A stretch of DNA of 64,000 nt from Cyanophora paradoxa (GCA_004431415.1 QPMI01000089.1:248001-312000), one strand, 5' to 3'; numbered from the stretch's first letter, positions 1 to 10,853 are shown. A program made the numbers and translations. Notes: generated from the sequence alone by a model not told the origin.

Positions 1-888
1 AGGGAGGGATATGGGGGGGGGAGGGTGGAGGGGGAGGGGGGGGGCGGTCGCGCGCCTTGAAAATTCGGATGCAGCTGAAAAAATGGCGACACCCGCGATC
101 TCCTGTCGGTGGTAACGGGCGTGGGTTAGCGACGGCTTCCCGGGTCCGCGGCAGGGAACTTCCCCATGCACCTGCATGCGGATCGTGTAGTCAACGGCTG
201 TGCTGAGGTCATAGAAGAGCGATTGATCCAGCTCCCTCGCCACCGGCTGTATATATACGCATGAGGGATCACGTATGCCGGAGGGACTTGTTTGTGCCTC
301 ACCCCGAGGGACTTGCTCATACCTCCCGCCCAGGTGAGGTACTCGCCATACTTGAAGAAGCTGGGACAGGGGAAAGTGGGGGGGGGGGGGGGGGGGGGGG
401 GGGGGGTAATTATAATTAGTAATTAGGGGGTGTGCGCTTATAAGGGAATACGCGTAGCGCACAGGGCGATGATGAGTGCCAGGGTGGTCGCGTCGAAGGC
501 GTTGGACCAGGTCCTTTTGGGGGCATAAGACGAAAACAGCATTAAACATTTCAGTAGTAGGGGTAGAGATTTCAGTAGAGAGCGATCGCGACGCACGCGA
601 AGTAGGGGATAATGCCCTCGCGCCACATCTGCTTCACCTCAATGAAGACGTAGACTGTGGAGACGTTGACGTCAGATCTAGAATGGTGAGCGCACAGAGG
701 TGGGCGGGCGCACTGCTGGAGAAGATAATGAACACGATGCCTGAGAAGATAATGAACACGATAATCAATAGCGAATTCGAGGATAGTCAACGTAAGACGC
801 GGCGTAAGCTTAAGAATGGCTCACCGAGACCAAGGACCACGCTAGAATGGCCGCCGGCGTCGATCTTGCGTGCGCTGAGTGAATCAAC

Positions 889-919
<31 letters not shown>

Positions 920-2908
920 GGACCTGGACGGAGTTGGCGCGGGCGGAGTTGAAGGCCTGGCCCATCGCCTGGAACTCGGAGAGCAGCTCCACCACCAGGT
1001 ACGTCCCTGCCTCCCGTCAGCGAGGCGGGGGCGGTGGAGGGATGGCGCGCCGGCGGAAGGGGCGGCGGGGCGGGGGCGCGGGCGCGGGCACCGGTGTGGC
1101 GGTTGTAGAGGTTGAAGGTCGCCGTGACCGCCCGCGTCAGCTCGTCGTGCCACTGCGCCCCCCCGGCTTCGTGTTCAGCCGCCCGGCCGGCGACGGGCGC
1201 GCTTCCGGGCCCACGCATTGCCCAGGAGCAGCTCCCCGCCCCCGCCGTCCCCTGGCGCGGGCGCGGGCACGGGGGCGGCACCTTGTTGTCGATGAGGGCC
1301 TGCACCGCACCAACCGCCTCCGCCTCCGGCACCGGCACGTCCACCACGTACCCCCCGCGCCCGTAGGACCAGCTGTACCCCCCGTCCCGCAGGAAGGCCG
1401 CCGAGGGCCGCAGCTCGGGGAGCCCCTCCCGCCACGTCCACGTCACGTTCTCGTTCCCGTACGCGCTCCGGTCCTCCCCCGCGTCCTGCCGGGTACCCGA
1501 TTCCTCGTCAGGGGATGGGGGTACGTGTGCCGGACGCGCGGGCGCGCCTTGAACTGGCCGGAGCAGCGCGTGGTGGGGTCCTGCGTCCACGTGCAGGGGC
1601 GGGGCATTCCCCGGACCTTCGGGGGGGCGGGGGGGGGGGGGGGGGGGGGGTAAGCAAACCTTGGAGAAACCTTTTCGGGGCCCGCGGGGGGGGGGGGGGG
1701 TACCTGGCGTAGGCGGAGGGCGCCGAGGCGGGTGAAGAACATGGCGACGTCGGGGTTGCTGTCCGGGTCGATGAGGGGGATCAGCGTCCCCTGCACGTAC
1801 GCATAGAAGTCGCCTGCCGCGCCCCCCTCCCCCGTGAGCCGCGCGACGCGGAGCAGCCGGCGGCGGGGCGGGGCGGGGCGGGGCGGGGCGGGGCGGGGCG
1901 GGCTGACTCATGGTGTTGATGGCGGCGTAGGCGGAGTTGTCGGCGCCCCTCGCCACGAAGTTGAGGAAGGCCCCCGAGTCCAGCTGCGCGGCGCGGCGGC
2001 GTCGCTTCGGGAGGGAGGTTGGAGGGCGGGCCGGCGGCGGGGGCGCACGAAGGACCCGACTTGGGACGGGGCGTACTGGATCGGGATCTGGGGGGGCGTG
2101 AGGGGTGGCGGGCGCGGGGCGCCGGGAGTGGGGGAAGGCGTGTGCGAAGTCGAAAAGACTCGACGCACGACATTGACGACCACTGCGCGCAGAAGGCGTC
2201 AGCTCGGGGAGGCAGGGGCAGGGCGGGGCGGCCGGGCGGCCGGGCGGGGGCGGGGGCGCGGTGGCGGGCGCACGATAAAAGAAGATGGCGGTGAACGCGA
2301 TGTAGATCAGCAGCTCTGCGGTCAGGTCAGGCGGGGCGCGAGGGGCGGCAGCCGTGCGGCGGCTGCCCGCTGGGGGTCACCGACTGCGCGCGAGGAGCTG
2401 GTCAGGGGCTGAGGGGCGCTGGGGCGGGGGGCGCGCGAAGCGCACGGTAAAGCTGTGTCTGGCGAAGGTACGACTTGTTCACGCTGCGCGGCGGTTAGCT
2501 ACGCCGCGACGGCCACGCTCGACGTCTGCAGACCGGATGAAGATCTCGGCGCGGCGGACCTGCCGCGAGGGTGAGCCGGAGCGAGCGGCGGAAACCCGAG
2601 ATCGGACGCACGTTGAGCTTGATGTTCCCGTAGCGCTTTTTGATGAGGTTCGCGAGGTTCTGGTGCTCCTCGAGCGCTTCTTTCCGCTCCTCTTGTCCGT
2701 TTGCAAAGCGCAGTGTATCTAAGAAGCGACGCCTAGTCTCAGCTGCAGAGCCATCCGCAGCTTTCAATTGCAAGTTTTTGGCGCTCGCGATCGGCGGCTT
2801 CCCCGGCGAGCTTGCCGGGCCTCGCTCGGCTGCCGGGCCCTCGGGCACTGCCAGCGCGACCCGGCTCTTAGGTCCGCTGGCCGGCTTCTCGGGGCCGACT
2901 CGGTTCAT
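1..2908 (-). CDS. polycystin-2-like (PKD2/TRPP) cation channel, 3' part beyond the window edge
   Basis: Multi-exon gene read from about 2908 towards 1, cut by the window edge. The first exon (2908 to about 2620) ends in a charged helix (KKRYGNIKLN). A membrane helix (LTAELLIYIAFTAIFFYR, about 2280-2335) matches polycystin S1. The large extracellular polycystin domain follows: GDFYAYVQGTLIPLI and FFTRLGALRLRQ near 1820-1700, then GGYSWSYGRGGYVVDV near 1380, the hallmark DELTRAVTATFNLYN near 1110, and VVELLSEFQAMGQAF near 985. VYVFIEVKQMWREGIIPYF (about 655-600) matches the S2 end, and TWSNAFDATTLALIIAL (about 515-465) matches S3. S4 to the pore lies outside the window. These channels conduct Ca2+ and other cations, typically in ciliary or ER membranes. 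Introns start GTGCGC, GTGCCG or GTACCCCC and carry long poly-G/C tracts. Family assignment is strong; exon edges and the start are approximate. Confidence 0.85.
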
Positions 2909-4482
2909 CTCCCGGCCCCTTAGCTATAGCTAGCGCGCTGCCGGCCGAACTTCAAACGCGCCCGGCCGCCCGTCGTCCCTCGCGATCGCCGCCTTAAGCT
3001 TGAATCGCCAGCTGACCAGCTGACCGTCGCGACAGATCGATCGATCCGCGCGCTTGGACTGATCGGACGAGTCGAACGGGACTAGTACTCGGACTAGCCT
3101 AGTAGTACTCGCCGAGTCGGACGGACTCGGACCGGAATTCGAAGGGTCGCTCGGGCCCGGGGATTCTGAGCGAGCCGGCGCGGCTTATAATTAAGGCCGG
3201 GCGGGAGCTGCTGCAGCGCTGCTGCCAGCCTGACTGGCCCTGACAGCCTGTGGCAGGCTGCAGCGCCGCGCGCGGTTGCCGCAGTGCTGGCCGGAGCTGA
3301 ACGAAGCGTTCCGGCGGGTACAGGCAATGAACGTTGAACGTTAACAATGGCTCAGAGCGCTTGCGTCACCCACGTCAACTTGAAGCGCATGATTGCGAAT
3401 CCCGTGCGTTGCTTTGGATCTTTTTTCTGTGGAGTAGAACGTTAACCTGCTGCTTTATAATTAATTTAAAGCTCAATCGTGTTCGTAAAAAAAGATTATA
3501 TTGCTGATTTCAAGCATCTGGCCATGGCCATGCGGCCGGGGGTCTAAATTAAATGAAAACAGATCATGAGATATCCACCCAGGTGGACGACCTGGGGGTA
3601 CACCGTACATGTATAGTACTCTTGAGGCGGCTAGGGGCTCTCCAGAGCCCGCGGCCTCAAATAACACTCTTAATTAAGCTTATTTTTTTTTTTTTGGTAA
3701 ATTACCGGCCACAGTCTCTAGACACCAGTTAAGCTTAACATCATGATAAGATCTTTATATGAGTTATTGTTCTGCATATGCATAGAGCGCTTGGAAAGCC
3801 TTTAAGGCGAAACACGCGAGTTTAGGGGTCGTGATGTCACCATCATGATGAGCCGCTGAGCGTGATAGGGGGGGGTCGACGTCCCGTATCACATCATTTT
3901 GATGTGATATCACATCATTACCATCACTGCATCAGGGGCGCCCGGGCCGGCGCCGGCAGTGATACTATATATATATGATATCGATATCGATGGCATTATT
4001 TCACAGCTCGCGAAAAAAAAGGCGTCCTCACAAAGCTAGAGACTCGAGAAATCAAAAGCCACGGCCATTTTCGACCAACGACGTGGACGGTCGTTGAGCC
4101 CATCGATATCTTTTGCATGCCAGATCTAGACTCTGAGACTCTGAGATATGGTGCACAGCATCATTACCGGCCCTGGCTTCTCCCCCCCCCCCTGCCATAC
4201 AAATTTGCAGCGCTAGCGCTAGCTATATATAGCTGTACATGTGTTTCTAGATCTGGAAACATATTCCTGGAATTCGAGGGCATATATATTAATATTGCCC
4301 CGGGCCCCCACCGGGCCCCACGTGCACGTGCACGGTGTTCACGTGCACTGCCAACTCGGCCCCCCGGCCCGCCGCGCCCGATGGCCATGGGACGGACAGG
4401 CCTAGGACCGGTACCGGTACGTATATACCTGGTCAGATCCGATATCGATGATCTGGCGCCTACGCCGCCTAGGCGCCACCCA
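2909..4482. other. intergenic, no gene seen
   Basis: No convincing exon on either strand. GC content drops and the stretch is full of short perfect palindromes, for example CGATCGATC near 3035, GATATCGATATCGAT near 3975-3995 and AGCGCTAGCGCT near 4210. It may hold the promoter of the polycystin-like gene that starts at 2908 on the minus strand, but no recognisable promoter element was found. Confidence 0.5.
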
Positions 4483-6270
4483 AGCGACCGCGCGCATCGT
4501 AGCTGCATGGCTCTAGCGTCTTGTCCCGTGACGCGGCGTTCGCAGGAAGCGGCAGCGCGCCACGCCGAGGCGCATGCCGGCTCGCGCGATCGCTTCCCGA
4601 CTCGCTGGCGCTGGCGCGGCGGCACTACGAGCGAATCGCCTCGCGCCCGTCGGTGCTCGCGATTCGACTCCTCGGATACGTCCTGCGCAAGGTCGCCCCG
4701 CTCCTCTACCGCCTTTCTAACGCGTCGAATTCGGCGCCGCGCTCACCAGCGTTCGAATTCAGGTCTGGCGGCTCCTTTTCAAGCAGAGCGGCGTGTCGGT
4801 GAACCTCCCATCTTTGCGCGCGGTCGTCGAGGCTGCGCGGGAACGGCCGGGCGTGCCGCTGGTCCTCGTACCCTGCCATCGCTCGCACGCCGACTACCTC
4901 CTCCTTTCCTTCGTTCTCTTCCAGTACGGCATCACCGTACCCCTCATCGCCGCCGGCGACAACCTCGCGGCGAGCCCCTACCCCCTCCTCCCTCTCCCCC
5001 TCCGCCGCTGACGCGCGCGTAGGTGCCGCCCTTTGGAGCGCTGTTCCGTCGAACCGGCGCATTCTTCGTGCGGCGGGCGGCGGCCGCAGCCGCGGTCGAA
5101 GCGCAGGCGCAGGCGCCGGGCCCGCTTCAGGCCGAGCGCGCCCTCTACAACGCCGTTCTGGCCGCCTACGTACGCGGCGCGGCCGCCCGGGGGGCTACCC
5201 TTGAGTTCTTCATCGAGGGGGGAAGGAGCCGCCTCGGGTCCATGCTACCCCCCAAGCTCGGCCTGCTTTCCGCCCTTATGGACGCGGCACTGGGCCCCGC
5301 CTCTCCGGCCGGGGTACCCAGGCCCAGGCCCTCCCCCTCTTCCTCCCCCCCCGCTTCGTTCTCCCGCCCCGCCGGCTCGCCCCTCTCCTCCCGGCCCCCC
5401 TCCTCGGGCTCCGGCCTCTCCGACATGGGGGGCCCCTCCGCCCCCTCCGCCCCCTCCGCCGACCCCCTGGCCGCCCCGGACCTGCTCCCGTACCCGTCTC
5501 CCTTCAGTACGAGCGCTGCCCCGAGGCCGCCAGCTACGCCCTGGAGCGCTTGGGCCGTCCCAAGGTCCCCGAGTCCCTCCGCGCCTTTCTGTCTGCCGCC
5601 TGGTCCCTCCTCCGCTCCCCTGGCTTCGGCGGCGCCCACGTTCGCTTCGGCGAGCCTTCACGCTCAGCGACTACGCCGCCGCCCGCGCCGGCGGCGGTGT
5701 CGGCCCCTGCGGTCCGTGCCCGGACGGCCCGCCCTCCCCCCCCGCATCCCCGGCCGTACCCCCCCGCCTCGGCGCCCGCTCGTACCCCTCCTTCTCGGCG
5801 CTGGCGGCGGCGGGGGTACCGGGCGTGCCGGCCGCGGGGCCGGACGCGCGGCGCGCCCTCGTCCGCGATCTCGCGTTCGACCTCACCGACCGCATCGGAC
5901 GGTACCCCCCTCTTCTTCTTCCCCCCCCCCTTTCCCGCTAAAATGTAGCGCCCCGGCCGCACGCAGGAACACGCCCCTGGTGCCTGCCTCGCTGCTGGCC
6001 CTGCTCCTCCTGTGCCCGCGGGAGGGCCCCGCCCCGCCCCCCGCCCCGACGCCGGCCCTCCTTCCTCTTCACCTTCGTTGGCTCGCGGCCGAGCTCGCCG
6101 CCTGCGGCGCGCCCCTCTCGGGCCCGCTCTCGCGGGCGCTGCGGAGCCCGGACGAGGCCGAACGCGTCGCTTCCTACACCCTCGCCCTCCACTCCGATCT
6201 CCTGGAGGGACCTCTCGAAGACGACGCGTCAGCGCCGCTGCGCCCCGCCCGCTCCCCGGCTGCCCGCCCC
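4483..6270 (+). pseudogene. truncated, frameshifted duplicate of the GNPAT/PlsB-type acyltransferase gene
   Basis: Near-identical over about 1.8 kb to 48598-50404, the intact gene on the same strand, and therefore a segmental duplicate. It retains the HxxxxD catalytic motif ([12 protein letters not shown] near 4870-4905) and the FIEGGRSR substrate motif near 5205-5235, as well as the introns, so it was copied as DNA and not retroposed. It lacks the first exon and the C-terminal third. Compared with the intact copy it has a 2-nt deletion (CTGCTCCCGTACCC for CTGCTCCTCGTACCC, near 5488), a 1-nt deletion in GGCGAGCCTTCACG near 5655 and another 1-nt loss in AACGCGTCGAATTC near 4725. These shift the frame, so no full acyltransferase can be made. 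Homology stops abruptly at about 6270, where unrelated sequence begins. Confidence 0.88.
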
Positions 6271-6271
6271 G

Positions 6272-6481
6272 ATGCGCGCGTGCCGCTTCTCCTCCGTGCC
6301 GGCGATCTTCAAGGGCGACAAGCCGGGGCCCCTGACGAACACCGTCGAGGCGACGACCACCGAGGAGCACGAGCACGAGGTCCGCCCCTTTAACTTCGAA
6401 TTCCCAAAGAGAATCTTCTTATATTGATCGATCTTGAACGCCTCGCAGAACATTCACGTCGGCATCATCGAGCACCTCTGA
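6272..6481 (+). CDS. orphan 3' exons joined to the pseudogene (unknown protein fragment)
   Basis: Right after the acyltransferase homology breaks off, a frame with protein-like composition begins: FKGDKPGPLTNTVEA, then TTTEEHEHEVRPFNFEF, ending near 6420. A second possible exon after CTCGCAG at about 6441-6447 reads NIHVGIIEHL followed by a stop at 6479-6481. I do not recognise the family. It may be the real 3' end of another gene whose 5' part was displaced by the duplication, or chance. If the upstream duplicate is transcribed, the two would form a chimeric transcript. No RNA evidence is visible in the sequence. Confidence 0.3.
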
Positions 6482-6916
6482 GCGGGCTCGAGCTCGAGGC
6501 GGGCCCATTTCCTCTGTATTTAATTTCTTTAATTTGTATGTATCCACAGTTAGTTTTGCACGCAACGACGTCGCGCGATGCGTTGATCTTTCCAGGGTAG
6601 CGAATTTGGCCATGGGTAGCTTCTCCGTTTCTGAAAGGTTTTGACGGGGTGTACTTAGGCTTTCGCCGTATGTGTATTTTATATTTTTGTAATTATAGCT
6701 AGATTGAATGTGAACTTGGATCAATATATGATTGTCTAGATCTGATCATGACGCCGTGCGTGTGATCATGATCATGATATCGATGTTGATGCGGGCCCGG
6801 GGGTCATCCAGCGCTAGCCGCGGTGCCAATGTAAGCGCCGGCGTTGGCCTGCAATATTGTGACCTTCGAAATCATGAGCAAATGCACTTCATGATCACAT
6901 CATTGCAGAGCTAATT
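6482..6916. other. intergenic, AT-richer
   Basis: No gene seen. Palindrome-rich (GATCATGATCATGATATCGAT near 6764-6784 and similar words) and lower in GC than the flanks. Confidence 0.4.
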
Positions 6917-6959
6917 GCAAGGGGGGAAAGAAGACCTTCGGTCTTCTTTCCCCCCTTGC
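6917..6959. repeat. perfect 20-bp-stem hairpin at the head of repeat copy A
   Basis: Arms 6917-6936 and 6940-6959 are exact reverse complements (GCAAGGGGGGAAAGAAGACC and its complement) around the loop TTC. An imperfect version of the same hairpin (45030-45069) heads the inverted copy B. It could be the terminus of a mobile element or a structured transcript end. Confidence 0.9.
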
Positions 6960-8158
6960 TTCCCGTTCCCTCGCTTCAGCCAAAATTTTTCTATGAGGCC
7001 GTTTTCGAGGTCCAGTTTGCAACACCTGAAAAAAATGTTGCTTTATTCGCGATCCGATTGGCTCGGTGACCGGTCAGCTTTCGACTTTCGAGCGTCAAAG
7101 TCGAGGGGAAAATTAAAAGTGGTTTTCGAGGGGAAAACTAACTTCTCTCTAACTCCGGTCTTCGAATTCCTTGCGCGGTTCTGCATGGAACCAGTTCTCC
7201 CTAGCTGTCTCCTCTAGATTTCGGCTTCCTCGCAGTGCGTCGCGTATACGCCTTAAGCTTGCTCTTCGTTGCGCGGTTCTGCATGGAACCACTTCTCTCT
7301 AGCTGTCAGTGCGCCGCTGCCGCCGGTGCACTCTCTCCACTTCTCTCTCTCCACTTCCTCGCAGCTGCAGTGCGCCGCGTACGTCGCGCGGTACCCGTGC
7401 CGCCTGGACTACTTTTCACTGCATCAAGCTTGCACCGGTACCGCAGTACTGCGTACCGCGCTGCCCGCAGCCGAGCACGCCAGCCGGGCCGCGCCCTCTT
7501 GTTGCGCTCGGCATTCCGCTATAGCTAGCGCTGGTCGGCTTCTTGGACTGGCCGCGGTGCTTGCTTCGGCAGATCTCTTGCTGCGTTCAGTACGTCTCCG
7601 AAATCGAGTTTATACCGCAGATCCGCGAGCGCCGCTGCCCGCGGCCGCAGCCGAGCACGTTGACCCGGCCCGGCGCTTTTGTTGCGCTCGCGGTCGGCAC
7701 ATCGAAATTCAAGACCTTGTCTACCAGATGCGCGCGCGGCGGGAGCGAGCAGCGCGCTAGCCGCGTGGCTCTGCGGGCGCTCGAGGCGGCGGGCCGCCTC
7801 ACCATGCTCTCGCAAGACGGCTCTCTTCAGGACCGCGGCCGGCGCCGCTGGCTGCCGCTCACCCCCATGGTCGACTTCCGCCCCGACCCCCTCCAGAAGG
7901 ACTGGATCGCCTATGTTTACGGCGAGGCTGGGCGAGCCCTCTGCAGACAGCACCATCATCTTTTAGCCAGCTGTTCAGGGTTAGCGGTAGGCCGTGCGAA
8001 CACAGTTGATGCGCAGCGTTTTTTGGCTCCAGAACAATCTTTCATATACAGTGCACTGAATCTGCCTTTCATTGAGGCTTTTCTTTATTCGGTTTGATCG
8101 CAGCGCCTGCTTATCGGGCCTTTTCTATTTTTTTCAATCATATATAATCTAGATCTGT
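6917..8158 (+). mobile_element. repeat copy A: internally deleted partner of the 42.9-45.07 kb element
   Basis: Matches the reverse complement of 42905-45069 at both ends, but about 0.9 kb shorter. Shared parts are the hairpin, the following stretch (TTCCCGTTCCCTCGCTTCAG and onward), a GC-rich 5' zone, and a 3' zone of about 450 bp (7690-8150) that includes the coding-like frame RVALRALEAAGRLTMLSQDG and FRPDPLQKDWIAYVYGE (7755-7925). The PIF1-like helicase fragment and the segment after it in copy B are absent here. The high identity implies a recent common source. The arrangement (shared ends, deleted middle) is that of a non-autonomous derivative, although target-site duplications were not identified. 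Segmental duplication with later deletion is the alternative. Confidence 0.6.
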
Positions 8159-8284
8159 GTCTATCTTTACACTTCAACCTGCTGCGCGCGCTGGGCCGGG
8201 GTCGATCTAGATCTGCCCCGTGCATGTGCGTCCCACTACGACTCTTTCATTAGATCCCGGTTCCCCCCTTGCACCCCCGGCGCG
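8159..8284 (+). repeat. copy of the retrotransposon 3' module
   Basis: Runs colinear, in reverse complement, with 38023-38150 at the 3' end of the non-LTR element. Shared landmarks are CTATCTTTAC, ACTTCAACCTG, GCGCGCGCTGGGCCGGGGTC, CTGCCCCGTGCATG, ACTCTTTCATTAG and the final CCCCCGGCGCG. It abuts repeat copy A directly. Copy B ends in the same CTATCTTTACTACTTCA word. Confidence 0.75.
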
Positions 8285-9336
8285 AGAATCGCGGCCGGGC
8301 CACTAGTATCGAAGCTAGAAAACGTGGACGCAAGCGGGGCCAACAATATAATAGAAGAGGAGGCTGAAAACTGGACGGAGAACACAAATAGAAGCGGGAG
8401 GTGGAAGAGGGGGAAGAGGAGGTGGAGAACTTAATTAAGCTTGGAACACAAATAGAAGCGCAGCGTTAGATCTAAGCGCTGTCTTTGTAACTTCAGACCC
8501 CGCTTTGCAAATCCTGAGACCAGCAGGGCGCGCGGCGAGTCGTAGTTACCGACGAAGTATCGATCTAAACTAATTGGGGAAGGACCTTCCCCTTTCCCCA
8601 CTTGGGGGTGTTCGGGTGCCCACCGGACCCTAGGCCAAAACGAATTCGAAATGTCCCGACCTTTCAAAACCCGGGTTTTCTCGCCGGATCCTGGCAAGGC
8701 ATGACCCTAGGAGACCGGAAACGTGTCCCGGGAGATCCGGGTCTTCTTGGGTGGACCAGGAATGAGCAATAACACATGTTTGAAAAATGCGATCTAGCGC
8801 CTCACCAAGTGGCGGTATATCTACCGGACCAAGTGCGCCTGAATGGGCTTGATAAGCCCGACGATTCATGTCACACATGCTGAGACCGGAGGGGCACATG
8901 GTGGCCCGTTAGGCCGCCTCAAGTACCTGTTGTACCGGGCGCCGAAAAAAAGCGCTCCTGCGAGGCCAATGCCGATATCGTGATGCAGTACCCAAACTCC
9001 CCCCCTCCCCCCCCCCCCCCACCCCCCCGGGCCCCCCCGAAACTTCGTTCCGGCATGGCGCTTCAACCTGGGCGGCAGCGTGGAGCAAAGGAGCTCCATC
9101 CATGTACATCCATGCGCGAAGCAATGTGGACACAGCCGGGGCTGCGCTCCTGTCGGCCGATGTGTGCGATGCGGAGCAAGGGTTGCATGGGCATGACTCA
9201 TGCTTTCCACCCTCAGCTGCAGTCTTGCACCCGCATGCAATCGACCGGGTCGAGCTCGAGCCGCTAGCAAGCATCACATCACTGAGCCACCTGCAAGACC
9301 GCGGCCTCCGCCTCCACCCGCGCCCCCGTCGCGATC

Positions 9337-9540
9337 GGCGCGGGGCGGAGGCGCGGCGGGCGGCGGCACGGCTCGCCGGGCGGGCGGAGGCGCGGCGGGC
9401 GGCGGCGTCGCTCGGCGGGCGGGCGGAGGCGCGGCGGGCGGAGGCTCGGAGGCGCGGCGGGCGGCGGCGCGGCTCGCCGGGCGGGGCGGAGGCGCGGCGG
9501 GCGGCGGCGCGGCTCGCCAGGCGGGGCGGACCCGGGAGGC
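9337..9540. repeat. GC-rich minisatellite
   Basis: About five to six imperfect units built on GGCGGAGGCGCGGCGGGC followed by GGCGGC and GGCTCGCCGGGC, with unit lengths of roughly 34-40 bp. It yields Arg/Ala/Gly or Pro/Ala frames on both strands that should not be read as genes. Confidence 0.85.
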
Positions 9541-10560
9541 ACGTCTACGCCTAGCGAGCATTAGCTGCAGTCTGCAGGTGCTGTCTTTAATTTGTTGAAT
9601 TAGACCACACGGCCACCTTGCACATCCCGAGACGCCCTGACGAGCACTGGGCGGGGGCGAGTCGAAAACCTAGAACTTAGTATTCTAACTGATAACCTAA
9701 CGGATAACTTAGAAAACTCTTCCGGTCCCAAGAGCTCGCCAAGTCGATCGTGAGCATGCGCAGGCGTTCGCGTATATTACGTACGTAGCCTAGTAGCTCA
9801 TGACATGATCATCGGATCGATATCATGATCAGCGGCTGCAGGCTCTAGAGAAAGATCGCAGATCGCATGATCATGATTATGAGTAGCAGATCGCAGAGGC
9901 GGCGCCGCCGCTGCACGAGGAGGCTGAGGACGGGCCGCCGCCGCATGACTCGGCGAGGAGCCTGACGCGACGTTGCCTGTGCGCCCGGCAGCTCGCGCTG
10001 CCCCCCCCTGCCCCGCCCGGCGGCCCCGTCCCGCCCGGCCTCGACCGACGCCTCGAGCTCCCGCCTCCCTCTCGCTGACCGCGTCCTCGCCGCAGAGTCG
10101 GGCGTCTGCTGGCGGCGAGGGCGGCGCGGGCGGCGGCGATGAGGACGGGGCGCCGCCGCAGGAGGAGGCCGACGCGACGCTGCGGGTGCGCCCGGCCGCG
10201 GGCAGCTCGCCCTGCCCACCCCCGCCCGCTCCCGGCGCGATTCCTAGGCCCGCCCGGCCCCCCGCGCTGTGCACTGCGCGCGTCCCTCGATCGCGAGCTC
10301 CCTCAGGCTCAGGCCTAGCTAATTATAATTATAAGGGCTCATCGCCCGCGGCCGCCGCCTTGTCGACGTTCTTCCAAGATGCTGCCAGCTCCAAACGTGT
10401 TACGAGAAAAAGAATACTAGTACTTCGATTTGCTTCATGAAAAGCCTTGAAGGACTACAGCGAAGAAAAGAATTAAATCTTCCTTCGAATTCTAATTTAA
10501 AAGAAATGAGCCGCTGAGCAATCTTCCTAGCTTCTAATTTAAAAGAAATGTGCTATTCAC

Positions 10561-10803
10561 GATCGTGTGCGCACGATCCATCACACATACAAATGCGCTC
10601 TGTGCATACAAATGCACGCTGCAGCTGTGCATTGCAAAATCGCTAAAAGAACATCTTCGCAGGCCGATGAGATAAAGATGCGATCGTGTGCGCACGATCC
10701 ATCACACATACAAATGCACTCTGTGCATACAAATGCACACTGCAGCTGTGCAGTGCAAAATCGCTAAAAGAACATCTTCGCAGGCCGATGAGATAAAGAT
10801 GCG
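10561..10803. repeat. 121-bp tandem duplication (two units)
   Basis: Unit 1 starts at about 10561 (GATCGTGTGCGCACGATCCA) and unit 2 at about 10682 with the same start. Both run through CATCACACATACAAATGC, TGCAGCTGTGCA and GAACATCTTCGCAGGCCGAT to GATAAAGATGC. They differ at only a few positions, so the duplication is recent. Each unit begins with the palindrome GATCGTGTGCGCACGATC. Confidence 0.9.
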
Positions 10804-10853
10804 ACCCTGCCCTTGCCTGCCCTCTAACAAAAAAACAAATGCATGGCTCAAGC

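Noticed and set aside
1834-2412. 192-codon plus-strand Arg/Gly-rich frame
   Set aside because: Antisense to exons of the polycystin-like gene, and composition is the GC-rich mirror of its introns; no domain.
8431-8899. Two minus-strand frames of 88-89 codons without low complexity
   Set aside because: No recognisable domain, no supporting splice structure and no neighbour relation; chance is adequate.
9102-9598. Several overlapping Arg/Ala- or Pro-rich frames on both strands
   Set aside because: They are readings of the GC-rich minisatellite; unit periodicity explains the open frames.
10561-10803. CRISPR array
   Set aside because: Only two adjacent 121-bp units with no short-repeat/spacer pattern, in a eukaryotic setting.
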